From Stigmatella aurantiaca DW4/3-1 (GTDB taxonomy: Bacteria; Myxococcota; Myxococcia; Myxococcales; Myxococcaceae): DNA of 64,000 bases. The notes below the pieces were generated by a model that saw only the letters and a program-made list of their open reading frames with translations, did not search any database and was not told the DNA's origin. Positions within the stretch are counted from its first letter, which is position 1; each line of letters starts with the position of its first letter. The position numbers and the translations under genes were made by a program. The stretch is from the NCBI RefSeq assembly GCF_000165485.1, contig NC_014623.1:2685501-2749500 (forward strand), in the 5' to 3' direction. Shown here one piece after another: positions 41,870 to 49,869 of this stretch.

Positions 41870-42640
41870 TTACCGCTTCCGGGGGCCGACCAGACCGAAC
41901 GTCGCTCCCTGGGGATCATCGGCGATGATGATGAAGCTGCCGCCGGGGATCTCGGCTGGACCGTAATGAATCTTGGCGCCCTTGCTGGAGGCGGTTTTCG
42001 TGGCGACGTCGATGTCGTCGACCCCGAAGTAGAAGGTCCACATCGGTGGCGCGCCCGGTTTTCGGGCCATGACGGCGCCCACCATCTGTCCGTTCTGTTT
42101 AAAGAACTGGTAGTCGCCCATGTCGCCCATCGGCATCGCGTCGCCTTTCGTCCAGCCGAAGCGGCCGCTGTAGAAGGCGAGGGCCGCCACCGGATCGTTG
42201 GTGGCAAGTTCGTTCCATTGGCAGTGGCCCGTCTTCTCGGCGTGGAACGAGGTGCTCGTCCCATCGACCGCGCCCCGCATCACGTAGAACATCACGCCTT
42301 GCGGATCCGCGACCATCGAGAAGCGGCCGACGCCCGGGATGTCGGTCGGTGGCACGTGGCGAGTTCCCCCTGCGGCGACGATGCTGGAGACCGCCTCGTC
42401 GACGTCGTCCACCGCGATATAGCCCAGCCAAATGGGGCGCTGCCCCGCGGAGGCCGCCTCCGTGGGAATCGCCAGCAAGCCGGCCACGTCGGTCTCACCC
42501 GCTCCAAAGAGGGTGTAGCCCCTCATCCCATCAGGAGTGTGGGAGCGCCAGCCAATCACCGCGCCGTAGAAGTCGGCAGCGGCGCGGGTGTTGGACGTCA
42601 GCAACTCGTACCAAATGAAATCGCCTCGATGATTCGCCAT
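41870..42640 (-). CDS. VOC-superfamily (glyoxalase/dioxygenase-fold) protein
   Basis: 256 residues from the ATG at 42640 with GGGGAGAG upstream. It has two tandem VOC modules, each of the beta-alpha-beta-beta-beta type: FIWYELLTSNTRAAADFYG ... ADPQGVMFYVM and CQWNELATNDPVAALAFYS ... ADDPQGATFGLV. Such two-module proteins include bleomycin-resistance-like binders, glyoxalases and hydroxyphenylpyruvate-type enzymes. The usual metal-binding His/Glu set is not clearly conserved, so binding rather than catalysis is likely. The upstream DUF1428 gene ends 11 bases before it, giving a two-gene operon. Confidence 0.88.
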   Translation of the reverse strand: MANHRGDFIWYELLTSNTRAAADFYGAVIGWRSHTPDGMRGYTLFGAGETDVAGLLAIPTEAASAGQRPIWLGYIAVDDVDEAVSSIVAAGGTRHVPPTDIPGVGRFSMVADPQGVMFYVMRGAVDGTSTSFHAEKTGHCQWNELATNDPVAALAFYSGRFGWTKGDAMPMGDMGDYQFFKQNGQMVGAVMARKPGAPPMWTFYFGVDDIDVATKTASSKGAKIHYGPAEIPGGSFIIIADDPQGATFGLVGPRKR

Positions 42641-42651
42641 GTGCTCTCCCC

Positions 42652-43005
42652 TCAAATGTCCAGGATGGGAACGAAGCCGCCAAAAATCATTCGCTTGGCG
42701 TCGAAAGGCATCTGGGTTCCCAGTGCCTTCATGCGCGGGTCGTTGAAGATTCGCTCGTTCGCGGCGTCGCGCACCTCTTTGGACGGATACTCGAACCAGC
42801 TGAACACCACGACCTCGTCGTCTTTGGCCTGCACCGCTCGCCGGAAGTCGGTGAGCTGTCCGTTGGGCACGTCGTCACCCCAGCACTCGACCATGCGCGT
42901 GGCGCCGAACTCCTTGAACAGCGGTGCCGCCTCGGCGGCGTGCTGGCGGTACATCTCCTTGTTGGCCGCAGGCACGGCGGCCACGAAGCCTTCCACGTAC
43001 TTCAT
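42652..43005 (-). CDS. DUF1428-family protein (YbaA-like)
   Basis: 117 residues from the ATG at 43005 with AAGGAG upstream. The conserved start MKYVEGFVAAVPAANKEMYR and VVVFSWFEYPSKEVRDAANERIFNDPRM identify the DUF1428 family, a ferredoxin-like dimeric alpha/beta fold of unknown function. It is the first gene of an operon with the VOC protein. A MarR gene is divergent, 84 bases away, with an operator between them, so the operon is probably under MarR control. Confidence 0.92.
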   Translation of the reverse strand: MKYVEGFVAAVPAANKEMYRQHAAEAAPLFKEFGATRMVECWGDDVPNGQLTDFRRAVQAKDDEVVVFSWFEYPSKEVRDAANERIFNDPRMKALGTQMPFDAKRMIFGGFVPILDI

Positions 43006-43053
43006 TGGTGCTCTCCTTGGAGATGTGTGGGAACTCAGGCCATCGCCACTGCA

Positions 43054-43082
43054 TTGACACAATGGGTTGATATCAACATACT
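43054..43082 (+). promoter_or_regulatory. promoter with internal MarR operator
   Basis: TTGACA (43054) and CATACT (43077) are exactly 17 bases apart. The spacer holds GTTGATATCAAC (43066-43077), a perfect 12-bp palindrome with the TTGATATCAA core usual for MarR operators, which would block polymerase. The MarR ATG at 43090 is seven bases after the -10 box, suggesting a leaderless message. The operator lies about 60 bases from the divergent DUF1428 start. Confidence 0.75.
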
Positions 43083-43089
43083 TTGCGGC

Positions 43090-43530
43090 ATGTCAAGATT
43101 GGTGCCCTTTGAGGCCACGCTGGAGGTGCGCGATGCGTGCCTGTGCCTGCATGTCCAGCGTGCCGCGCGCGCGCTGGCGAGGCGCTTCGACGAAGCGCTG
43201 CGGCCCGTGGGGCTGACCCATGGGCAATTCTCGTTGATGATGGCACTCAACCAGCCGCGGTCTCCCACCCTCGGAGCGGTCGCGCGGCTGCTGGCGATGG
43301 ATCGCACGACGTTGACCGCCGCCTTGAAGCCGCTCGAGCGCGACGGTCTGGTCTCGATCCAGGCGGCGCCAGATGACCGCCGGAGCCGCCTGTTGACGCT
43401 GACGGGGAAGGGGCTCGAGGTGCTGGCCTCCGCCGTGCCGATCTGGCGCGACACCCACGCCGCCATCGAAGCGGGGTTGCCAAGGGCCTGGCCCGATGCG
43501 CTCAGGGCCGGGTTGCTCGCGCTGTCTTGA
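43090..43530 (+). CDS. MarR-family transcriptional regulator
   Basis: 146 residues, typical for the family. The DNA-binding part is SPTLGAVARLLAMDRTTLTAALKPLERDGLVSI followed by the wing DDRRSRLLTLTGKG. It probably represses itself and the divergent DUF1428-VOC operon through the palindrome at 43066. A ribosome binding site is not seen. Cys residues near the N-terminus (DACLCLHVQ) might act as a redox sensor, as in OhrR-type members, although that is speculative. Confidence 0.92.
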   Translation: MSRLVPFEATLEVRDACLCLHVQRAARALARRFDEALRPVGLTHGQFSLMMALNQPRSPTLGAVARLLAMDRTTLTAALKPLERDGLVSIQAAPDDRRSRLLTLTGKGLEVLASAVPIWRDTHAAIEAGLPRAWPDALRAGLLALS

Positions 43531-43580
43531 GGCGCTTGAGCAACCCGGTGGGCCGAGGGGCCGTGCGGAGCCTTCGCGCC

Positions 43581-44501
43581 TTACTGCGGCTGGGGCTGGC
43601 GAATCTCGATGTGGTACGCCGGGTCGCCATCGGCGGGGCCCAGGAACTTCGAGACCTCGGGGTGCGCCCGGATGGCCTCCTGGAAGGCCTCCCGCTTGTC
43701 GGCCGGGATCGAGCTGGGGGCGATGTCAACGACGTTGAGCTGGGACGGGTCCGCCAGGTGGCGCGACACGTTGGAGGGCCCCAACTCGTTGATCTTGTCC
43801 ACCATGGCCTGGAGCGTCTGCTCCTTCGTCAGCCCCGCATCCACGGCGGCCGCGTAGCTGTCGATGACCTGGTCCCCGAACTTGCTGTAGAGGTCCTTCT
43901 GCGACGCGATGCCCTTGGCCTGGAGGTTATCGTACATGGCCCGCGCCTGATCCTCGGGGGTCCGCGCCGTGCTGGAGATCGTCGCCGAGGTGACCCCTGC
44001 CGAGGCCATGATCTCTCCCAGCACCGCCTGCGAGTGGGCGCTGACGGCCGCGGCGTCGGCTTTCGGTCCATAGGTCAGGTTGGCCGTCTGCGGGGCCACC
44101 TCGGGCCGGGCCTGGGGGATCGGCGCCGGCTTCTCGAAGGCCCCCAGCGGTCCCATGGGCGTGGCCTGGGTCAAATTGGCCGCGAAATCCGGTGCGGTCA
44201 GCGTGGGGACGTTTTCCACGGGCGTGGGGCTCAGCATGTTCGCCGTGAACTGCGGCGCGGTCAGCGAGGGCATTCCCGCGGTCGGCGTCGCGGCGGTGAA
44301 GCTGCTGACGTTGAAGTTGGTCTGCGCGGTGATGGCGGCCTTCTCCACCGCGGCCGCCTCGGCGGCCTTCTTGTCTGCCTCAGCGGCCGCTTGCGTACTT
44401 GCCGACGTTTGTGACGTTTGGGACGACTTCGACGCGTTGTCACTGACGGACGAAGAAGACCCTCTGCTGGAACTTGAGCCACCGACGGAATCGACACCCA
44501 T
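43581..44501 (-). CDS. M15-like peptidase-domain protein with disordered N-terminus
   Basis: 306 residues from the ATG at 44501 with TGGAGG five bases upstream (an ATG at 44513 lacks a site). The first ~140 residues are Ser/Ala/Thr-rich with repeated TAPxFxAN motifs (LTAPQFTANMLSP, LTAPDFAANLTQA). The last ~155 residues have the order of an M15 D-Ala-D-Ala carboxypeptidase/endolysin fold: SSTARTPEDQARAMYDN, SRHLADPSQLNVVDI and PAYHIEI, with the His-Asp-His set that binds zinc. The usual Glu before the final His is not obvious. There is no signal peptide, so if active it must be exported by another route. It converges with the MarR gene. Confidence 0.75.
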   Translation of the reverse strand: MGVDSVGGSSSSRGSSSSVSDNASKSSQTSQTSASTQAAAEADKKAAEAAAVEKAAITAQTNFNVSSFTAATPTAGMPSLTAPQFTANMLSPTPVENVPTLTAPDFAANLTQATPMGPLGAFEKPAPIPQARPEVAPQTANLTYGPKADAAAVSAHSQAVLGEIMASAGVTSATISSTARTPEDQARAMYDNLQAKGIASQKDLYSKFGDQVIDSYAAAVDAGLTKEQTLQAMVDKINELGPSNVSRHLADPSQLNVVDIAPSSIPADKREAFQEAIRAHPEVSKFLGPADGDPAYHIEIRQPQPQ

Positions 44502-44620
44502 TTCGGCCTCCATTGGTCTGCGCTTATGTGCGAATGAGGAGCCTAAACTAGCACGGAGTGTGTCTTTTCCTCCAGGTTCTCCGAGGGGTCATCTGATGTA
44601 GGTGTAGGGGGAGGCTGCGA

Positions 44621-44647
44621 TTGACACGCTGTCGCATGGCTTAGACG
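44621..44647 (+). promoter_or_regulatory. putative promoter of fibro-slime copy 2
   Basis: TTGACA at 44621 and TAGACG at 44642, with the same spacing as at copy 1 and one base changed in the spacer. The ATG follows eight bases after the -10 box with no ribosome binding site. Confidence 0.45.
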
Positions 44648-44655
44648 ATGGCCGC

Positions 44656-46398
44656 ATGTCCGACGCACAGTGTCCAACGAGTCTTTCGCGATTCGCAGTC
44701 TTTTCTCTTCTTCTGGTCCTGACCGCCTGCGGTGGCGGCAACCCGACGGATCCCAAGCCGGATGGAGGGGGCCCTGGGGACACCCCCGACGCTTCGACGG
44801 ATGGGGGCCGTGACGGAGGAGGGCCGGTGGACCCCCTCGATTGCGGCAACGGCATCCTCCAGGCAGGGGAGACCTGTGACGATGGCAACTTGAGCAATGA
44901 GGACGGGTGCTCGTCGGCTTGTTCCGTCGAGTCCGGATGGATTTGCCGGACGCCGGGCCAGCCGTGTGTGCTGAACGTCTGCGGAGACGGAGTGCGAGGC
45001 CCGAAGGAGACGTGCGACGACTTCAACACGCGTTCGGGGGATGGGTGCAGCGCCACGTGCGCGGTGGAGGCAGGGTGGAACTGCCCCAGCGGCGGCGGCA
45101 ACTGCCAGGCGGCCAGGTGCGGTGACAACATCGTGGCAGGCGACGAGGAGTGTGAGGACGGGAACGCCGCGGCGGGAGACGGATGCAGCGCGACGTGCCG
45201 TTTGGAGGCGGGATTCAAGTGCCCGGTGGCGGGTCAGGCGTGCTCGCGCACCACGTGCGGAGACACGAAGGTGGAGGGGACCGAGCAGTGCGACGATGGC
45301 AACAACGACATGGGGGATGGGTGCTCCCCGCTGTGCACGCGGGAGCCCTCGTGCACCAACGGTACGTGCACGGCCATCTGCGGTGACAACCTCATTCTGC
45401 CTGGGAATACGACCGAAGAGTGTGATGACGGCAACCTGCGGGACAACGATGGGTGCTCGTCCACCTGCAAGCTGGAGCCTGGCTTCCAGTGCAAGCAGAT
45501 CGAGAGCGATCCGCCTGCCTTTGTCGAGATCCCGGTCGTCTACCGTGACTTCATCGGCAACGATCAGACCCATGCCCAGAAGCATGCCGACTTCGAGAAC
45601 AAGAACGGCTCGGAGAAGGGCCTGGTCAAAGCGGACCTGGTGAACAACAAGCCGGCCTATGCGAAGACGACGGGAGGAAGTACCACCACGAATGGCGAGG
45701 CGCTCTTCAACCAGTGGTACAAGGACTCGAGCCGGAGCAAGACCGAGGTCTCGACCTTGAGGCTGACCCGGCAGGGTACGAGCTCTTCCTATGTCTTCGA
45801 CAACCCGGACTTCTTCCCGCTCGATAACAAGGGCTGGGTGGCGACGGGTGAGGAGCCCCGGCGCAACAACAACCACAACTTCAGCTTCACCAGCGAGGCG
45901 CGCTACTGGTTCGAGTACAAGGGCACCGAGGTGCTTTCGTTCCGGGGTGACGATGACGTGTGGGTCTTCATCAACAAGAAGCTCGCCGTGGATCTCGGCG
46001 GTGTGCACGGGGCGGAGAATGGGAGCGTGGACCTCACGCTGCCCGCGGGCACCACCGTCAACACCAAGTACAGTATGAACAAAGGAGGCATCTACGAGGC
46101 GGTCGTCTTCCAGGCGGAGCGTCACACCACGGCGTCCTCGTACAAGCTCACGCTCGCCAACTTCACCACCCGGCGGACGGAGTGCACGAGTAGCTGCGGA
46201 GACGGAGTGGTGCAGCCGCCGGAAGAGTGTGACTCGGGAACGAATCCGGGAGGCTATGGCCAGTGCGCGCCTGGGTGCATCTTTGGACCGAGGTGCGGGG
46301 ATGGAATCGTGCAGGAGGCGTTCGGAGAGAGCTGCGACGACGGGAACGACGACAACGACGACCTGTGCAGCAACACCTGCAAGCCGCGCATCGGCTGA
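44656..46398 (+). CDS. fibro-slime domain lipoprotein with cysteine-rich repeats (copy 2)
   Basis: 580 residues with the same architecture as copy 1: lipoprotein signal (LVLTACGGG), five cysteine-rich units, a fibro-slime domain (VYRDFIGNDQTH, FFPLDNKGWVATG, YWFEYKGTEVLSFRGDDDV, KLAVDLGGVHGAENG), and two C-terminal units. Residues up to about 285 and the last 75 are almost identical to copy 1; residues ~310-385 (KNGSEKGLVKADLVNNKPAY and following) are clearly different. This suggests that the two proteins present related but distinct binding faces. A shared hairpin terminates it. Confidence 0.92.
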   Translation: MSDAQCPTSLSRFAVFSLLLVLTACGGGNPTDPKPDGGGPGDTPDASTDGGRDGGGPVDPLDCGNGILQAGETCDDGNLSNEDGCSSACSVESGWICRTPGQPCVLNVCGDGVRGPKETCDDFNTRSGDGCSATCAVEAGWNCPSGGGNCQAARCGDNIVAGDEECEDGNAAAGDGCSATCRLEAGFKCPVAGQACSRTTCGDTKVEGTEQCDDGNNDMGDGCSPLCTREPSCTNGTCTAICGDNLILPGNTTEECDDGNLRDNDGCSSTCKLEPGFQCKQIESDPPAFVEIPVVYRDFIGNDQTHAQKHADFENKNGSEKGLVKADLVNNKPAYAKTTGGSTTTNGEALFNQWYKDSSRSKTEVSTLRLTRQGTSSSYVFDNPDFFPLDNKGWVATGEEPRRNNNHNFSFTSEARYWFEYKGTEVLSFRGDDDVWVFINKKLAVDLGGVHGAENGSVDLTLPAGTTVNTKYSMNKGGIYEAVVFQAERHTTASSYKLTLANFTTRRTECTSSCGDGVVQPPEECDSGTNPGGYGQCAPGCIFGPRCGDGIVQEAFGESCDDGNDDNDDLCSNTCKPRIG

Positions 46399-46414
46399 GC
46401 GGTGTAGGAAGGGG

Positions 46415-46433
46415 GCCGCGCCCAGTGCGCGGC
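46415..46433 (+). terminator. hairpin after fibro-slime copy 2
   Basis: Identical stem GCCGCGC/GCGCGGC and loop CCAGT as after copy 1, 17 bases after the stop. Confidence 0.6.
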
Positions 46434-46496
46434 TCCCTGTCCCCTGGCTGGGCCTGTGTGGATGCTCAGTCCGGGGAGCGCTGCCTTCCCGCGCGC

Positions 46497-47402
46497 TCAG
46501 GCCGTGAGCGTCCGCAGGAAGTCGATGAAGGCCCTGACCTTGGCGGCGGGAAACTCGCGCGAGCGGTGGTAGACGTGAACAGGGTACCGCTCGTCTGACC
46601 ATGCCGGCAGGAGTTTGACCAGCCGTCCAGAGTCGATCAGCTCCCTCACGCTGAACTCGAAGGGTTGGCCCACGCCATGGCCGCTCAACATGGCGCTGAT
46701 GAGGCTCCCTGAATCGTTCACCATGAGCCGCCCCTGGACGTCGACCTGGACGACCTCGCGGCCTTGGTGGAATTCCCAATCGAAGTGGCGCCCTGTCCAG
46801 GTATTCCGCACGAGGATGCACTCATGTGCGCCCCGTGCCAGCTCACTCGGATGCTTGGGCCGTCCGCGCCGCGCCACGTACTCAGGTGATGCACAGGTCA
46901 GCACCTGGGAGCGGCCGATCTGCCGGCAGATGAGGCTGGAGGGCTCGGGCTCGCCAAAGCGCACCGCCATGTCCAGCCCTTCCGCGACCAGATCTCCGAT
47001 CCGGTCACGCACCACGAGCTCAAATGACAGCTCTGGATGAAGCGCGAGGAATTCGCCCAGGCGCGGCGCGAGCACGTAGTGGCCGAAGGCCGCATCGGCG
47101 TTGACGCGCAGGTGCCCGCGCACCGTGGCCGCGGCCCCCGTCGCCGCCGTGGCCGCGTCCTCGATTCCCGCCAAGTGGGGGGCCACCTCCTCGTAGAACC
47201 GCCGTCCCTCGTCGGTCAGGCTGACGGCCCGTGCCGTGCGATCGAAGAGCCGCACTCCGACCCGCTGCTCGAGCCGCGCCACGGCACGGCTCACCCCTGA
47301 CTGGGTGAGACCCAGCGCCTCCGCGGCCCGGACGAAGTTGCCCGCCTCCACCACCGCGGCCATCACCCCCATGCCACTCAGGAGTTTTCCATCGAAGGCC
47401 AT
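46497..47402 (-). CDS. LysR-family transcriptional regulator
   Basis: 301 residues, normal for the family. The N-terminal helix-turn-helix is FVRAAEALGLTQSGVSRAVARLEQRVGVRLFDRT, followed by a linker helix and a periplasmic-binding-like effector domain (FGHYVLAPRLGEFLALHPELSFELVVRD, DMAVRFGEPEPSSLICRQIG). It faces an SDR gene across 131 bases, the usual layout in which LysR proteins activate the adjacent divergent gene. In this case the SDR is a deletion remnant. Confidence 0.92.
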   Translation of the reverse strand: MAFDGKLLSGMGVMAAVVEAGNFVRAAEALGLTQSGVSRAVARLEQRVGVRLFDRTARAVSLTDEGRRFYEEVAPHLAGIEDAATAATGAAATVRGHLRVNADAAFGHYVLAPRLGEFLALHPELSFELVVRDRIGDLVAEGLDMAVRFGEPEPSSLICRQIGRSQVLTCASPEYVARRGRPKHPSELARGAHECILVRNTWTGRHFDWEFHQGREVVQVDVQGRLMVNDSGSLISAMLSGHGVGQPFEFSVRELIDSGRLVKLLPAWSDERYPVHVYHRSREFPAAKVRAFIDFLRTLTA

Positions 47403-47533
47403 GAATGAATCCCAGTCATGATTCCAGGGACATTTATGCGGTGGTGTCATGTGAGGTCAATCCGTAGCTTTTTCACGCCCCGGGCCGTCGGCGCGCAGCG
47501 CGGCGGACGGGAAACTCACGCGGGGACAAGGCC

Positions 47534-47833
47534 ATGGACATTCAGGGCAAGGTGGTAGCGATCACGGGAGCATCGCGCGGGATTGGCGAGGCGGCGGCCC
47601 GCTTGCTGGCGGAACAGGGCGCGAGGGTGGTCATGGGCGCCTGGCGAACCGCGCACCTGGAGGCCTTGGCGGCGGGGCTGGTCCAGAAGGGCGGGGAGGT
47701 GGCCTTTCGCCGCCTCGATGTGACGCAGCGGGAGGCGGAAGCCATTGCCAGGGTCATGGCCTTCGCCATCGGCCAGCCCGCGGACATCGACGTCAATGAG
47801 CTCGTCGTCCGCCCGACGGCCCAGGCTTACTGA
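47534..47833 (+). pseudogene. SDR gene with internal in-frame deletion
   Basis: The 99-residue product begins with a normal SDR nucleotide site (VVAITGASRGIGEAAARLLA) and first half-Rossmann (VAFRRLDVTQRE), then jumps directly to the C-terminal end usual for SDRs (AIARVMAFAIGQPADIDVNE, LVVRPTAQ). About 140-150 residues, including NNAG, Ser and YxxxK, are missing, so it cannot be an active dehydrogenase. The frame is kept and no extra stop is seen, as expected from a clean deletion. Partner LysR remains intact. Confidence 0.8.
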
Positions 47834-47909
47834 CGCTGGCGTGCGAGGCTCGGTGGCAATACATCTCTGTCCTTGGGGGCAGAGCCGTCTTGCCCCGTGA
47901 GGAGCACCC

Positions 47910-48884
47910 GTGAAGCGCAGGACTTTCCATGCCGAGGGCGTGCTGGTGGGCCGTCCCGTGGTGGAGGCCGTGGCCGCCCAGCTCGACGTCGCGGTGGAGC
48001 ATGCGCTCCAACTGGTCGAGGCCGGCGCGGTCTATGTGGGCGGCCGCCGCTGCCGGGAGGGCGGCCTCCGGCTGCGCGCCGGTCAGGTGGTGGCGGTGGT
48101 GCTGGAGGAGGGAGGACGGAGTCCCTTGGAGGCCCTCGCGCCGCCCCCCGCCCTGGGCGTCTTGTTCGAGGATGAGGCGCTGATCGCGGTGGACAAGCCC
48201 GTGGGGATCACCGCGCAGCCCACGGAGGGCCGGGCTGGGGGCAGCTTGGTGGATCTCGTGAGCGAGCGGCTGGGCCAGCTCGCGGGGCTGGTGCATCGAT
48301 TGGACCGGGAGACCTCGGGCGTCACCGTCTTTGGGAAGACGCCCCAGGCCACGACGGCGCTGGCGGCGGAGTTTCGGGAGGGCAGGGCCCGCAAGCGCTA
48401 TGTGGCGGCCACGGGGCCGGGGCTGCCCGCCTCGGGCACGGTGGACCTGCCGTTGTCCCGGGACCCGGCGCGCCCAGGACGCTGGCGCGCGAGCCGGGCC
48501 GCCAATGGCGTCCCCGCGCTCACCGACTTCCGCACGCTGTACTCGGGAGCGGATTTCTGTCTCGTCGAACTGCTGCCGCAGACGGGCCGCACGCACCAGC
48601 TTCGGGCACACCTCACGGCCCTGGGAGCGCCAATTCTCGGTGACTCGCGCTATGGCGGCGCGGCCACCGCGGGAGGACTTTCCGCGGGCCGCTGCCTCCT
48701 GCACGCGCAGGGGCTGGAGTTGGCGCATCCGCTCACCGGGGCAGCGTTGCGAATCGAAGCGCCCCTTCCCGGGGATTTGCGGTGCTTTTTCACGGCGGCG
48801 GAGGTTCAGGCCCCCGAGGGCCCCCTGCCCGTGCTCAGGCCGCGCACAGAAAGTCCACGCCCTCCACCCAGCCCCGGGCGGTGA
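47910..48884 (+). CDS. RluA-family RNA pseudouridine synthase
   Basis: 324 residues from a GTG with GAGGAG upstream. An N-terminal S4-like RNA-binding domain (LQLVEAGAVYVGGRRCREGG) precedes the catalytic domain with HRLDRETSG, whose Asp132 is the nucleophile, and LLPQTGRTHQLRAHL. These enzymes convert specific uridines of 23S rRNA or tRNA to pseudouridine. The last 50 bases overlap the end of the convergent glycosyltransferase gene. Confidence 0.93.
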   Translation: MKRRTFHAEGVLVGRPVVEAVAAQLDVAVEHALQLVEAGAVYVGGRRCREGGLRLRAGQVVAVVLEEGGRSPLEALAPPPALGVLFEDEALIAVDKPVGITAQPTEGRAGGSLVDLVSERLGQLAGLVHRLDRETSGVTVFGKTPQATTALAAEFREGRARKRYVAATGPGLPASGTVDLPLSRDPARPGRWRASRAANGVPALTDFRTLYSGADFCLVELLPQTGRTHQLRAHLTALGAPILGDSRYGGAATAGGLSAGRCLLHAQGLELAHPLTGAALRIEAPLPGDLRCFFTAAEVQAPEGPLPVLRPRTESPRPPPSPGR

Positions 48885-49848
48885 GGTCCGCGCGCAGCTC
48901 TTCGCGCGCCCAGCGCACCCCGACGCAAACGAGCAAGAGCCCGCGTCCTGGAGGGCCCAGAGCCTCCGCGGACACCACCGGGGTGTCGTGGATGCGGGTG
49001 CCCACCTTTCGAGGGTGGACTTCGATGAACCGCTCCACGCGGATGCCCTCTTCTTGGAGGAACCGGCTGAGCGTCAGCCCGCTGGGGCCTGCTCCCCACA
49101 CGGTGCACGGACGCCCATCCGCGAGCGGGCCCCGGGCGAGGTACTGGGCCTTGAGCCAGAGGAACCGCCGCTTCGCATATCGCGCGTCCGTCCGGGTCAG
49201 CCGTTGGGCACTGTCACGCCAGCGCAGCAGGACTTCCGGCAGGCTCCTCAACCCATACCCCGCGTGGAGCAGCTTGAGCCACAGGGCATAGTCTTCTGGG
49301 AAATCCCCGTCTTCCCAGCCGCCGGTGGTCTGGAGGGCTTCCCGTCTCAGGCACACGGAGGGGTGGCACAGCGGGCTTTCGATGAAGCGCGCCCGGTGGA
49401 GGGCCTCGGCGGAGGTGAGGCTGTTGAGCCAGGTGGCGTAGGCCTGGAGCGAGGGGCTGACTGGCTGGTCCTCGCGGAACAGTTCGACGCCCGTGCCCAC
49501 GCCGGCGAGGGCCGGGTCGGCCTCCAAGGCGGCCACGCTGGCCTCCAGCCGCCGGGGCAGCGCTTCATCATCGGCGTCCATGCGGGCCACATAGGGGGAG
49601 TCCGCGTGGGAGAGCGCGAGCTGGAGCGCGGCCACGAGCCCCCGGCCGCCCCCGTCCAGGACGGTCACCCTTCGGTCCTGGGCGGCCAGGCGCTGGAGAA
49701 CCCCGGGTGTCCCATCCGTGGAGCCATCCTCCACCGCGAGCACCCGAATCTCCTGGAAGGTTCCCTCCAGCAGGCTTTCCACCGCCCGTGTCACCGTGGC
49801 CTCGGCATTGCGGGCGGGAAGGAGGACGGTGACGACCGGGGCGGGCAT
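48835..49848 (-). CDS. GT2-family glycosyltransferase with C-terminal Rossmann-like extension
   Basis: 337 residues. GT-A features: VVTVLLPARNAEATVTRAVESLL (nucleotide binding), VEDGSTDGT, ARMDADDEALP with the DxD metal motif, and the acceptor-side Asp in DFPEDYALWLKL. After about 240 residues comes a ~95-residue extension with a nucleotide-binding-like VWGAGPSGLTLSRFL. It probably adds sugars to a surface polysaccharide or lipid on the cytoplasmic face. The start lies 21 bases from the start of the divergent TPR gene and its 3' end overlaps the pseudouridine synthase by 50 bases. Confidence 0.88.
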   Translation of the reverse strand: MPAPVVTVLLPARNAEATVTRAVESLLEGTFQEIRVLAVEDGSTDGTPGVLQRLAAQDRRVTVLDGGGRGLVAALQLALSHADSPYVARMDADDEALPRRLEASVAALEADPALAGVGTGVELFREDQPVSPSLQAYATWLNSLTSAEALHRARFIESPLCHPSVCLRREALQTTGGWEDGDFPEDYALWLKLLHAGYGLRSLPEVLLRWRDSAQRLTRTDARYAKRRFLWLKAQYLARGPLADGRPCTVWGAGPSGLTLSRFLQEEGIRVERFIEVHPRKVGTRIHDTPVVSAEALGPPGRGLLLVCVGVRWAREELRADLTARGWVEGVDFLCAA

Positions 49849-49869
49849 CGTGTGTAGACTGCCCCAGTG

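Larger units (their letters stand above)
44616..46452 (+). repeat. fibro-slime gene duplication, copy 2
   Basis: Same orientation as copy 1, 29.5 kb away. Upstream (from 44616), N-terminal, C-terminal and downstream segments are nearly identical to 15071-16916, while the middle of the fibro-slime domain has diverged. Confidence 0.9.

Noticed and set aside
15071-46452. Fibro-slime duplication as ends of a composite transposon
   Set aside because: The copies are functional genes in direct orientation; there is no transposase, terminal inverted repeat or target duplication, and the 28 kb between them looks like ordinary chromosome.
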